Below, in pieces: positions 8,239 to 15,787 of a stretch of DNA of 64,000 nt. A program made the translations under genes and the position numbers. Each line of letters begins with the position of its first letter. Positions within the stretch are counted from its first letter, which is position 1. Source of the DNA: Burkholderia sp. 9120 (lineage in GTDB: Bacteria; Pseudomonadota; Gammaproteobacteria; Burkholderiales; Burkholderiaceae). Below the pieces are notes generated by a model, which was not told where the DNA came from, searched no databases, and saw only the letters and a list, made by a program, of their open reading frames with translations. The stretch is from NCBI RefSeq assembly GCF_000745015.1, contig NZ_JQNA01000002.1, positions 4,154,001 to 4,218,000 of the forward strand, read 5' to 3'.

Positions 8239-8454
8239 ATGAAAATCAGATCGTCTGTACGCGCCGTTTCGATTGCGGGTCTTTGTGCCGTGGTCCTGTC
8301 AGCTTGCGTGGTGGAACCGGCCCGGCCGGCGCAGCCCGCGCCGCTCGTCGAAGTCGTCCCGGCCGCGCCGGCGCCGGGCTATCACTGGGTGAAGGGCCAC
8401 TACCGCTGGGAAGGCAATCACTGGCAATGGGTCCCGGGACACTGGGTGGGTTGA
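8239..8454 (+). CDS. YXWGXW-repeat lipoprotein
   Basis: 71-residue prolipoprotein: basic start (MKIRSSVR), hydrophobic segment and lipobox LSAC at 20-23, then a Pro/Ala linker and three aromatic repeats (YHWVKGHYRW, HWQWVPGHW). It is a paralogue of the protein at 3037-3357. CAGGAGAGG is placed correctly before ATG 8239. The 90 bases before it contain purine-rich GAAGTA/GAAGCA microrepeats. It is convergent with the diguanylate cyclase gene. Likely periplasmic-facing; function unknown. Confidence 0.82.
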   Translation: MKIRSSVRAVSIAGLCAVVLSACVVEPARPAQPAPLVEVVPAAPAPGYHWVKGHYRWEGNHWQWVPGHWVG

Positions 8455-8462
8455 GTGAGACC

Positions 8463-9824
8463 TCAAGCCGCCACGCGATTCCGCCCGGCTTCCTTCGCAC
8501 GATAAAGCGCCGCGTCGGCCTGCGCGAGCAGCCCGTCCGGCGCCGCCAGCTCACTGTTGCGCGTGGTGGCGATCCCCACCGACACCGTCACCCGGCCGGC
8601 CGGCGTAAACGGCGCCGCCACGCCGCGCTGCACGACCGCTACGCGCAATCGTTCGGCCAGTTGACTGGCCATCTGCGCGCCGCAATCCGGCAACACCACG
8701 ACGAATTCCTCCCCGCCGTAACGCGCGATGAAATCGCCGCTGCGCCGCAGGCTCGACTGCAAGACGGCGGCCACGGCGTTTAGCGTGTCGTCGCCGTGCA
8801 GGTGGCCCAGGGTGTCGTTGAAACGTTTGAAATGATCGATGTCCACCATCATCAGCGAAAGCGGATACGCGGACGCTTGCGCGCGCGCCAGTGCTTCCGG
8901 ATAGCGCTCGTCGAAGTAGCGGCGGTTGTACAGGCCGGTGAGGCCGTCGCGCGCGGCGAATTCGCTCAGCCGCGCGTTGGCGGTGTGCAATTCGCGGTAC
9001 AGGTGGCTGATTTCCCAGATCAGCACGCCGAGCACGGTGCTCGACGCCAGCACCGACGCGACCCGCGCAACGTACCAGCCGATGCTGAAGCGCGAGTTCG
9101 CCGCCAGCGTCACGACGATATCGCCGAGACCGGCGAGCATCGCGACGCCGAGCCACAGGTCGAGCAGGGTGCGCAAGCGTGTCGATGCAATGAGGCAAAG
9201 CAGCGCCGCCGCACTGATGAGTGCGATGCCGATCCCGGACGGGCTATGCGGCAGCCTCGTATACGTCTCTTCGCTGACCAGCGCCGGCAGCGCGTCCGCG
9301 TGGCGGATCGCGACGTAGCAGACCAGCATCGACAGCAGCAGCGGCCCGCCGCATAGCACGCCGCCCGCCCGTGCCGCGGCGCCCGGCGCGACCAGCGGCG
9401 TGGGAAAACGCCGCCTCACCCACAGCGCGATCACTACCAGCAGCGGCGAGCCGCCGTGCCAGAACGCCCAGATCCACACCGCGCTTTGCGGACTCGCGCC
9501 GAGCAGGCCGGTGGCCGAGAACACGCCCGGAAACGCCAGCAACTGCACGGCGACGGTGACGGCCGTGTACACGTAAGCGCCGGCGAGCGCCGCCAGAAAG
9601 GCGGCCCGCGTGATCATGAATTGCGTCCACAGCAGGTAGGCCGTGAGGCCTTCCGTCGCGATGACGGCCATCGTGAAGAGCGGCAGGAACGGTGCGATCG
9701 TCGTGGCGGGCAGACGCGCGACCGGCAGCACCGCGAGCACCGTGCCCAGAATCAATCCGGAAACCGCGAACGCAGCAAGACGGTGGCGGCGGTTGACCGC
9801 CAGGCTCATGATGCTGCTTTTCAT
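8463..9824 (-). CDS. Membrane-bound diguanylate cyclase (MASE-type sensor + GGDEF)
   Basis: 453 residues. The N-terminal half (about 15-260) has seven to eight hydrophobic segments in a MASE4-like membrane sensor arrangement. The C-terminal GGDEF domain (about 290-453) has DGLTGLYNRRYFDE, the substrate-binding MMVDIDHFKRFND and an active-site GGEEF. An RxxD allosteric inhibition site (RSGD) is placed just upstream of GGEEF. All catalytic features are intact, so it should make cyclic di-GMP from two GTP. There is no EAL domain. It is a single-gene unit; the ligand sensed by the membrane part is unknown. Confidence 0.93.
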   Translation of the reverse strand: MKSSIMSLAVNRRHRLAAFAVSGLILGTVLAVLPVARLPATTIAPFLPLFTMAVIATEGLTAYLLWTQFMITRAAFLAALAGAYVYTAVTVAVQLLAFPGVFSATGLLGASPQSAVWIWAFWHGGSPLLVVIALWVRRRFPTPLVAPGAAARAGGVLCGGPLLLSMLVCYVAIRHADALPALVSEETYTRLPHSPSGIGIALISAAALLCLIASTRLRTLLDLWLGVAMLAGLGDIVVTLAANSRFSIGWYVARVASVLASSTVLGVLIWEISHLYRELHTANARLSEFAARDGLTGLYNRRYFDERYPEALARAQASAYPLSLMMVDIDHFKRFNDTLGHLHGDDTLNAVAAVLQSSLRRSGDFIARYGGEEFVVVLPDCGAQMASQLAERLRVAVVQRGVAAPFTPAGRVTVSVGIATTRNSELAAPDGLLAQADAALYRAKEAGRNRVAA

Positions 9825-10104
9825 GCGACGAATAGAGTGGGGTGAAAGGACTGCGAAAGGGTTTGCGCGGTCAGGCCGGACTGTGGTCTTTCAGGCAAGC
9901 GCGCATTTTATCGGCTGATCGCGAGTTGGTCATGAAGAAATATGAACCATGACGTCGGGGCTGGTATGAAGATTGATGCGGATTAGCGCGGGTTTTAGGC
10001 GGAATCGAAGCGACCAGGTGCGTCCGTTTGGAAGCTAGGATCGCTAACTTTTCTTCAGTCGATTGCCGGTTGCTTGCGTGCTCAACTGGCCGCTCAACGT
10101 TGCT

Positions 10105-11349
10105 TCAACGCCGCCCGCCCGCGAGCCGCCTCGCGTCCGGCAATCTCCGCAGGCGCAGCATCGCGACACAGCCGAGCAGCGGGCCGATCGCCAGCATGCT
10201 GAAAGCGCCACGCCAGCCGGCCAGCGCAACCACGTCCGGCACCAGATGGATGCTGACGAGCGTCAGCAGAAAACCCGCGCAGGTTTGCGCGGTCAGCAGC
10301 GTGCCGATCGACGCCGGTTCCGCCAGCTCCGCGATGCTCGCCGAAAACTGCGCCGAATCGGCGATCACCGACACCCCCCAACACAGCGCGACCGTCGCGA
10401 TCAGCCACACCGGCGCGCCGGGCAGCCAGCCCATCAGCGCGGCGCAGGCGCCGCTCATCGCCATGGCGCCGACCGTCAGCGTGGTGCGGCCGAGGCGATC
10501 CGCCAGCACGCCGCCGAGCCACGCGCCGAGCGCGCCGGCCGCGACCGCGCCGAAGGTCAGCCATTCGGCGGCCACGCGCGGCTGCGGCATGCCGGCCGCG
10601 GCGAAGCTCGTCTGCAGGAATACGGCGAGCCAGGCCCACATCGCATAAAGCTCCCACATGTGACCGAGATAGCCGAGATTCGCGAGCCGCAGCGCCGGGT
10701 TGCGCCACGCGGCGGCGAGCGCCGTCCAGTCGATGCGGACCGCGCGCGCCATGCCCGGCCCGACGCCGCACAGCAGGATCGCCACGCCGGCCAGCAAAGC
10801 GCAGCCGGCCGAGATGCCGTAGATCGCGCGCCAGTTCGAGCCGCCGAGCGCCGCCAGCAGATGGGGGCTCGCCGAGCCGAAGGTGAGGGCGCCGACCAGC
10901 AGCCCGATCAGCAGGCCGAGATCGCCTTTGGCCCAGGTGGCCGCGAGCCGCATGCCGACCGGATAAACCCCCGCCATGCAGATGCCGGTGATAAAGCGCA
11001 ACAGGATCGCGAGCGGACTCGCCGGCGCGATGAACGCGAGCGACGCCGTGACCCCGCCGGCCGTCAGCGCGCTAGCCATGAAGAGTCGTCGCGGATCGAA
11101 GCGGTCGGCGAGCGACAGCAGCGCGCTCGTCACCGTGCCCGCGACGAATCCGGCCTGCACCGCGCTGGTCAGCAAGGTGGCTTGCAATGCGGAGAGTCCC
11201 TGCGCCTGTTTGACGATCGCCACGACCGCCGACGACGAAAACCACACGCTCATCGCGCCGACCTGGCAGAGCAGCAGGATCACCAGCGAACGCGTTTTTC
11301 CCGCCATCGCGGCGAGCGGCGGGGACGGGGTGGCCGGAGCGTTGTTCAT
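10105..11349 (-). CDS. MFS transporter, putative substrate/product permease
   Basis: 414 residues with about 12 membrane segments (SLVILLLCQVGAMSVWFSSSAV first) in the CynX/NarK-like part of the major facilitator superfamily. The usual loop signature between TM2 and TM3 is present as SLADRFDPRRLFM, and a second at GVLADRLGRTTL. ATG 11349 was chosen as the start of the conserved part; the in-frame ATG at 11448 would overlap the flavin reductase end and add a non-membrane tail. It is the last gene in a set after the LLM monooxygenase and flavin reductase, so it probably imports their substrate. Confidence 0.85.
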   Translation of the reverse strand: MNNAPATPSPPLAAMAGKTRSLVILLLCQVGAMSVWFSSSAVVAIVKQAQGLSALQATLLTSAVQAGFVAGTVTSALLSLADRFDPRRLFMASALTAGGVTASLAFIAPASPLAILLRFITGICMAGVYPVGMRLAATWAKGDLGLLIGLLVGALTFGSASPHLLAALGGSNWRAIYGISAGCALLAGVAILLCGVGPGMARAVRIDWTALAAAWRNPALRLANLGYLGHMWELYAMWAWLAVFLQTSFAAAGMPQPRVAAEWLTFGAVAAGALGAWLGGVLADRLGRTTLTVGAMAMSGACAALMGWLPGAPVWLIATVALCWGVSVIADSAQFSASIAELAEPASIGTLLTAQTCAGFLLTLVSIHLVPDVVALAGWRGAFSMLAIGPLLGCVAMLRLRRLPDARRLAGGRR

Positions 11350-11416
11350 GCGGGTCGTGGGCTGCTGGGTGGTGTGATCTTGAGCGGTGGTTCGTGGCGC
11401 TTTCGTGGAACTTCGT

Positions 11417-11938
11417 TCATGCCGCCGGTTCAGCGGCATGCGCCGCATGAACGGAGCGCGCGCCGACCCGATGGTAACGGCGGCCGTAGTAGATCAGCGC
11501 ATCGCCGGCGCCCTGCGTTTGCACGGCCTTCACCGCGCAAAAGAATACGGTGTGCGTACCGATCTCCGTTACCGATTCGATCTCGCAGTCCAGCGACGCG
11601 AGCGCGCCATCCAGCGCCGGCGCGCCGGTCGTCAGCGTGTTCCATTGCGCGGCGGCGAAGCGTTCGTCGACCTGCAGCGCGCTGCTGGCGAAATGCGCCG
11701 CGAGCGCCTGCTGTTCGGCGCTCAGCACGTTGACGCAAAGCTGGCCGTTGGCGCGAAACGCCGCGTTATTGCGGCTGCTTCGATTGATGCAGACTAGCAG
11801 CGTGGGCGGCTCGTCCGTCACGCCGCAGACCGCCGACGCGGTGCAGCCGGCGCGACCCGCCGCGCCGTCGCTGGTCACGATGTTGACTGCCGCGCCGAGT
11901 CCGGCCATCGCGTCGCGGAAGCTGAGCTTGTCAATCAT
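11417..11938 (-). CDS. NAD(P)H:flavin reductase, monooxygenase partner
   Basis: 173 residues of the flavin reductase-like (RutF/HpaC/NtaB) domain. The start MIDKLSFRDAMAGLGAAVNIVTS and the blocks GCTASAVCGVTDEPPTLLVCINRSS and LCVNVLSAEQQALA form the FMN-binding split barrel; the tail has ALIYYGRRYHRVG, typical of this family. It should supply reduced FMN to the LLM monooxygenase encoded immediately upstream. The two reading frames overlap by 8 nt, implying coupled translation. Confidence 0.9.
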   Translation of the reverse strand: MIDKLSFRDAMAGLGAAVNIVTSDGAAGRAGCTASAVCGVTDEPPTLLVCINRSSRNNAAFRANGQLCVNVLSAEQQALAAHFASSALQVDERFAAAQWNTLTTGAPALDGALASLDCEIESVTEIGTHTVFFCAVKAVQTQGAGDALIYYGRRYHRVGARSVHAAHAAEPAA

Positions 11939-13334
11939 GAGCGCCTCCGTCGGCGAGGGGCTGCGCGGCCGCCCAGTCCGGCGAGCGAAAACGTGCCGCC
12001 GTGTGCGTGGCGGGCAAGCGCGCGTGACCGAACAGCTTGTCACGCAACGTGCCGTCGCGATACGCGCGCTTATACGCCCCTCGCTCCTGCAACACCGGCA
12101 CGACCAGTTCGATGAAATCCTCGAAGCATTCCGGCGCGACCGTGCGCGACAGATTGAAGCCATCCACGCCGGTTTCATCGGTCCACGCGATCAGTTCGTC
12201 GGCGATCCGTTCTGCCGAGCCGACGAGCGGCGCCTGGCGGCTGCCCAGCACCATCTGTTCGAGCAGTTTGCGTTTGGTCCATTGCGGCCCGGCGGCGCGC
12301 GTCATCGCCTCGATGTTCGAGACGATCGCCTGGCTCTTGCCGGTCTCGATCGGTTCGTCGAGGTCGTAGCGCGCGAAATCGATACCGAGCGACGCGGCCG
12401 CATGCACGAGCGCCGCCTCCGAACTGACGTAACGCTGATACTCCGCGTATTTGTCCTGCGCGTCGCGATCCGTGCGGCCCGTTATGATGGTTTGGCCGAG
12501 CAGCACCTTGATATCGTCCGCGCGACGGCCGGCAGCCACGGCATGCGCGCGAATGTCGTCGACGATCGTTTTGACCGCGGGCTTCGCCTGACCGTTGACG
12601 AACACGCATTCCGCGTGTGCCGCGGCGAACTGCTTGCCGCGTGTGGAGGAACCCGCCTGATACAGCACCGGCGTGCGCTGCGGCGACGGTTCGCTCAGAT
12701 GCATCGCATCGACCCGATACTGCTTGCCGTGATGATGGATCACATGCACTTTCGACGCGTCCGCATAGAGGCGCTGCTCCCGGTCGCACAGCACCGCATC
12801 GTCTTCCCAACTGCATTCCCACAGTTTGTAGACCAGTTCCATATATTCGTCCGCGAGGTCGTAGCGGTCGTCGTGCGCCATCTGGCCGGTGAGGCCGATC
12901 GCGCGGGATGCGCTGTCGAGATAACCCGTGACGATGTTCCAGCCGACCCGGCCGCGCGTCAGATGATCGAGCGTCGACATGCGGCGCGCGAACAGATACG
13001 GCTGCTCGACCGAGAGGTTCGACGTGACGCCGAACGACAGATGCTGCGTGACTGCCGCCATGGCCGGGATCAGCAGCGTCGGATCGTTGACCGGCACCTG
13101 GACCGCGCCGCGAATCGCCGCGTCGGGATTGCCGCCATAGACGTCGTAGACGCCCGCCACGTCCGCGAAAAAGATGCCGTCGAACAGGCCGGCTTCCAGC
13201 GTGCGGGCGTAGTCGGTCCAGTACTGCAAGTCCCGATAGCGGGTGGACTGATCGCGCGGATGCGTCCACAGGCCTTGCTGGATGTGACCGACGCAGTTCA
13301 TGTCGAACGCGTTGAGTACGATTTCCTTCGGCAT
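11931..13334 (-). CDS. FMN-dependent monooxygenase, NtaA/SnaA/DszA family
   Basis: 467-residue bacterial luciferase-like (LLM) monooxygenase. Family features are the start EIVLNAFDMNCVGHIQQGLW, FDGIFFADVAGVYDVYGG, TSNLSVEQPYLFARRMSTLDHLTRGRVGWNIVTGYL, and QAGSSTRGKQFAA. It uses FMNH2 and O2 and belongs to the group that includes nitrilotriacetate and dibenzothiophene sulfone monooxygenases, acting on C-N or C-S compounds; the actual substrate is unknown. It is first in the minus-strand set LLM, flavin reductase, MFS. A divergent XRE-cupin gene lies 227 nt away, probably its regulator. Confidence 0.9.
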   Translation of the reverse strand: MPKEIVLNAFDMNCVGHIQQGLWTHPRDQSTRYRDLQYWTDYARTLEAGLFDGIFFADVAGVYDVYGGNPDAAIRGAVQVPVNDPTLLIPAMAAVTQHLSFGVTSNLSVEQPYLFARRMSTLDHLTRGRVGWNIVTGYLDSASRAIGLTGQMAHDDRYDLADEYMELVYKLWECSWEDDAVLCDREQRLYADASKVHVIHHHGKQYRVDAMHLSEPSPQRTPVLYQAGSSTRGKQFAAAHAECVFVNGQAKPAVKTIVDDIRAHAVAAGRRADDIKVLLGQTIITGRTDRDAQDKYAEYQRYVSSEAALVHAAASLGIDFARYDLDEPIETGKSQAIVSNIEAMTRAAGPQWTKRKLLEQMVLGSRQAPLVGSAERIADELIAWTDETGVDGFNLSRTVAPECFEDFIELVVPVLQERGAYKRAYRDGTLRDKLFGHARLPATHTAARFRSPDWAAAQPLADGGAHD

Positions 13335-13386
13335 GGTGTCTTCCGGTTCGGGGACTGGGACGCTGGCGCCAGCGGTTCGTTTAATA

Positions 13387-13408
13387 TAGTGGACGAAAAA
13401 TCACTATG
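13387..13408. promoter_or_regulatory. Operator-like palindrome between the monooxygenase and regulator genes
   Basis: ATAGTG at 13387-13392 and CACTAT at 13403-13408 form a perfect 6-bp inverted repeat around a 10-nt AT-rich centre. It lies 53 nt upstream of the monooxygenase start, in the divergent intergenic region shared with the XRE-cupin regulator. It is a candidate binding site for that regulator; this is inference. Confidence 0.45.
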
Positions 13409-13520
13409 CAAGACATTGATTTCGGGCTTTAATCGGGTCGACGCGGGTCAATGCGTGCGGCCGACGCAGCCCGTCCAGCCCGGTTGCAAGCCCATGCCGT
13501 AGCGCTGCAAAACACGTCGA

Positions 13521-13526
13521 TATAAT
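13521..13526 (+). promoter_or_regulatory. Candidate -10 box for the XRE-cupin regulator
   Basis: An exact TATAAT occurs 35 nt before ATG 13562. No good -35 hexamer stands at 16-18 bp, so the promoter may be activator dependent or weak. No clear ribosome-binding site precedes the ATG. Confidence 0.4.
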
Positions 13527-13561
13527 TCGCCGGTGCTCACTTTGTCGAACTCTCCGCTGCC

Positions 13562-14131
13562 ATGTCCGAATCCGTTGCTGTCGATCTGACCCAGGCGATC
13601 TCGTCGCGCGTGAAGACCGAGCGCGAGGCGCGTAACTGGTCGTTGAGCGAACTGGCGGAGCGCTCCGGCGTTTCGAAGGCGATGATCAGCAAGATCGAGC
13701 GCGGCGAGGCGAGTCCCACCGCGACGGTGCTCGGGCGTTTGTCGGGCGCGTTCGGCTTGACCTTGTCGACCTTGCTCGCGCTCGCCGAGCAGACCGGCGA
13801 ACGGCTCGCACGCCACGCGCAGCAAGCGGTCTGGCAGGACCCTGAAACGGGCTATATCCGGCGGCGCATTTCGCCGCCCACCGGCGGCGTGCTCGAACTA
13901 CTGGAGATCGAATTGCCCGTGGGCGTGAAAGTCCCATATCCGTCGGATGCGTTCGTGTTTCAGCATCAGCAGATCTGGGTCACGCAAGGGGTGTTGACGT
14001 TTCGGGAAGGCCGGCAGATTTACCGGCTCGAAGCGGGGGATTGTCTGCAACTCGGCGCGCCGGCCGAATGCGAATTCTTCAATGCGGGCGACGAGGTGTG
14101 CCGCTACCTCGTCGGCCTGGTTCGACGTTAA
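13562..14131 (+). CDS. XRE-family regulator with cupin sensor domain
   Basis: 189 residues. An N-terminal helix-turn-helix (about 14-72; WSLSELAERSGVSKAMISKIERGEASPTATVLGRLSGAFG) is followed by a C-terminal cupin barrel (about 105-189; LPVGVKVPYPSDAFVFQHQQIWVTQGVLTF...LEAGDCLQLGAP). This architecture is common for small-molecule-responsive repressors next to catabolic genes. It is divergent from the LLM monooxygenase operon, so local control is likely. The effector is unknown. Confidence 0.9.
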   Translation: MSESVAVDLTQAISSRVKTEREARNWSLSELAERSGVSKAMISKIERGEASPTATVLGRLSGAFGLTLSTLLALAEQTGERLARHAQQAVWQDPETGYIRRRISPPTGGVLELLEIELPVGVKVPYPSDAFVFQHQQIWVTQGVLTFREGRQIYRLEAGDCLQLGAPAECEFFNAGDEVCRYLVGLVRR

Positions 14132-14154
14132 GTACGTCGGATAGCGCCTGGCGT

Positions 14155-14523
14155 TTAACCGCCGCCACCGCCTTGGGTGCCGATGGTGATCTTGTTGTTC
14201 ACCGACTTCACGCCGGCCACCCCCTTCGCGACTTCTTCCGCTTGCGGAATCTGTGCGCCGTCAGGCACCGATCCAGTCAACGTTACCGCACCGCCGCGAG
14301 CCCGGACAAACACGTTCGACACGTCGAAGCCCTGGGCTTTCGCCAATGCTTTGCGCACTTGCAGGCCCAACGTGCGGTCCGTCTTCTTCATGGATTTTGC
14401 ACTCGGTGCTGCCATGCCCATATCGCCGGACGCCATCGCATCGCTCGCCTGGGCGTAGGCGCTGGACGCCGTCGCCACACACAATGCAATGCCGAGCGCC
14501 TTCAAAAGATTGACTGTTTTCAC
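14155..14523 (-). CDS. BON-domain periplasmic protein
   Basis: 122 residues starting at GTG 14523, which has GGATGGAG at good distance. A Sec signal peptide spans about 1-25 (LLKALGIALCVATASSAYAQA). One BON domain follows (about 50-115): LGLQVRKALAKAQGFDVSNVFVRARGGAVTLTGSVPDGAQIPQAEEVAKGVAGVKSVNNKITI, split here in two for reading: the VTLTGSV strand and the GVAGVKSVNN end are the diagnostic parts. BON domains bind membranes or peptidoglycan and occur in osmotic-stress proteins such as OsmY. The protein ends in five glycines. It is a single gene, convergent with the XRE-cupin gene. Confidence 0.85.
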   Translation of the reverse strand: MKTVNLLKALGIALCVATASSAYAQASDAMASGDMGMAAPSAKSMKKTDRTLGLQVRKALAKAQGFDVSNVFVRARGGAVTLTGSVPDGAQIPQAEEVAKGVAGVKSVNNKITIGTQGGGGG

Positions 14524-14756
14524 GTTTTCTCCATCCTCGAAAAGTTGATGTCGCTTCGTTGCATGCAAAAAACCACGCGCTTGCGAGCACTTTTCTGCCC
14601 ACGAGGAGCACCCTGTCTTGTAGAAGAGTGAGGCTGCGGCGCTCCCGGCGCGCTTAAACAATACTCCAGCCAACGCGCTCATGCTGGAAAAACTGGCCTC
14701 GGTGTGGTGTGTTTCGATGCGTGCGCGTCGATGCTTTCGAGGCGCCAGGGTGGCCG

Positions 14757-14786
14757 TTCAGAGCGCGCAAAGTTTCAGACTATAAT
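14757..14786 (+). promoter_or_regulatory. Sigma-70-type promoter for the IclR regulator
   Basis: A perfect TATAAT at 14781-14786 is preceded at 18 bp by TTCAGA (14757-14762, 4 of 6 matches to the -35 consensus). Transcription would begin near 14793, upstream of both candidate starts of the regulator gene (GTG 14824 and TTG 14866). Confidence 0.55.
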
Positions 14787-14865
14787 TCCGCGACCCGGAT
14801 CACCGACGATCCCTGGGCGCGGTGTGTCCTTCAAATACAGCCGTTTCGCGGGAGCGCGTTTCGTT

Positions 14866-15759
14866 TTGAGCAAAACCCATCACAGCCCGGCCGATCGTCC
14901 TGCCGACAGTCCCGATGTCGCCGATCCGGCGCCCGCGTCGGCTGCCTCCACCGGCGCGCCTGCGCTGCTCGCCAGCCGCACCGCGCACGAAGCGCATAAG
15001 GACGACCGGCACTTCGTCACAGCACTCGCGCGCGGACTCGAAGTGCTCGCATGTTTTCGTTCGGGCGACAAGTCGCTGAGCAATCAGGAGCTGGCGCTGC
15101 GTTGCCGGTTGCCGAAGTCCACGGTCTCGCGGCTGACCCATACGCTTACCTTGCTCGGTTATCTGATTCATCTGAAAGAGAGCGGTAAATACCGGCTCGG
15201 TACGGCTTCTCTGGCGTTGGGCAGCGCGATGCTGGCGCGCCTCGACGTGCGCAAGATCGCGAGGCCGGTCATGCAGGAACTGGCCGACATCTCCGGCGCG
15301 ACGGTGTCGTTGGGCACGCGCGACCGGCTCTCGATGATCTACGTGGAGAACTGCCGCGGCTCGGTCGCACTTACGTTGACGCTCGAAGTCGGCTCGCGCA
15401 TTCCGGTCGCCACCTCGGCGATCGGGCGAGCATGGCTCGCGGCGATTCCCGAGCATGATCGTCTCAGCTTCATGGAGCAGGTGCGCGAACTTGATCACGT
15501 TGCCTGGCCCAAAACCCGCCGTGGCATTGAGAAAGCGCTCGACGATTACAGCGCGCTCGGTGTGACGACTTCGTTCGGCGACTGGCAGAAGGATGTGAAC
15601 GGCATTGCGCGCGCATTCCAGCCGGGCGGCGAGCTGCCCATCATGGCGATCAATGTGGGCGGCCCGTCGTTCAAGCTCTCGAAAGAGTTTCTGCTCGAAG
15701 AAGTGCGGCCGCGCCTGATCGACGTGGTGACGCAACTGGAAACGGCGCTGTCGCATTGA
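14866..15759 (+). CDS. IclR-family transcriptional regulator
   Basis: 297 residues from TTG 14866 (GGAG 11 nt upstream); a GTG at 14824 would add 14 residues. After an Ala/Pro-rich leader, a winged helix-turn-helix spans about residues 50-110 (FVTALARGLEVLACFRSG...RLPKSTVSRLTHTLTLLGYL), and the IclR effector domain follows to the end (GATVSLGTRDRLSMIYVENCRG, LGVTTSFGDWQKDVNGIARAF). The gene is convergent with the acyl-CoA dehydrogenase and adjacent to the acyl-CoA ligase operon, so it probably controls that island in response to an organic acid or CoA thioester. Confidence 0.9.
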   Translation: MSKTHHSPADRPADSPDVADPAPASAASTGAPALLASRTAHEAHKDDRHFVTALARGLEVLACFRSGDKSLSNQELALRCRLPKSTVSRLTHTLTLLGYLIHLKESGKYRLGTASLALGSAMLARLDVRKIARPVMQELADISGATVSLGTRDRLSMIYVENCRGSVALTLTLEVGSRIPVATSAIGRAWLAAIPEHDRLSFMEQVRELDHVAWPKTRRGIEKALDDYSALGVTTSFGDWQKDVNGIARAFQPGGELPIMAINVGGPSFKLSKEFLLEEVRPRLIDVVTQLETALSH

Positions 15760-15787
15760 GCGGCAGGGCTCCGAACAAACCGCTACA

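Noticed and set aside
10063..11733. 556-codon plus-strand ORF opposite the MFS gene
   Set aside because: Very rich in Arg, Gln and His with no domain; the minus-strand frame encodes a clear 12-segment transporter.
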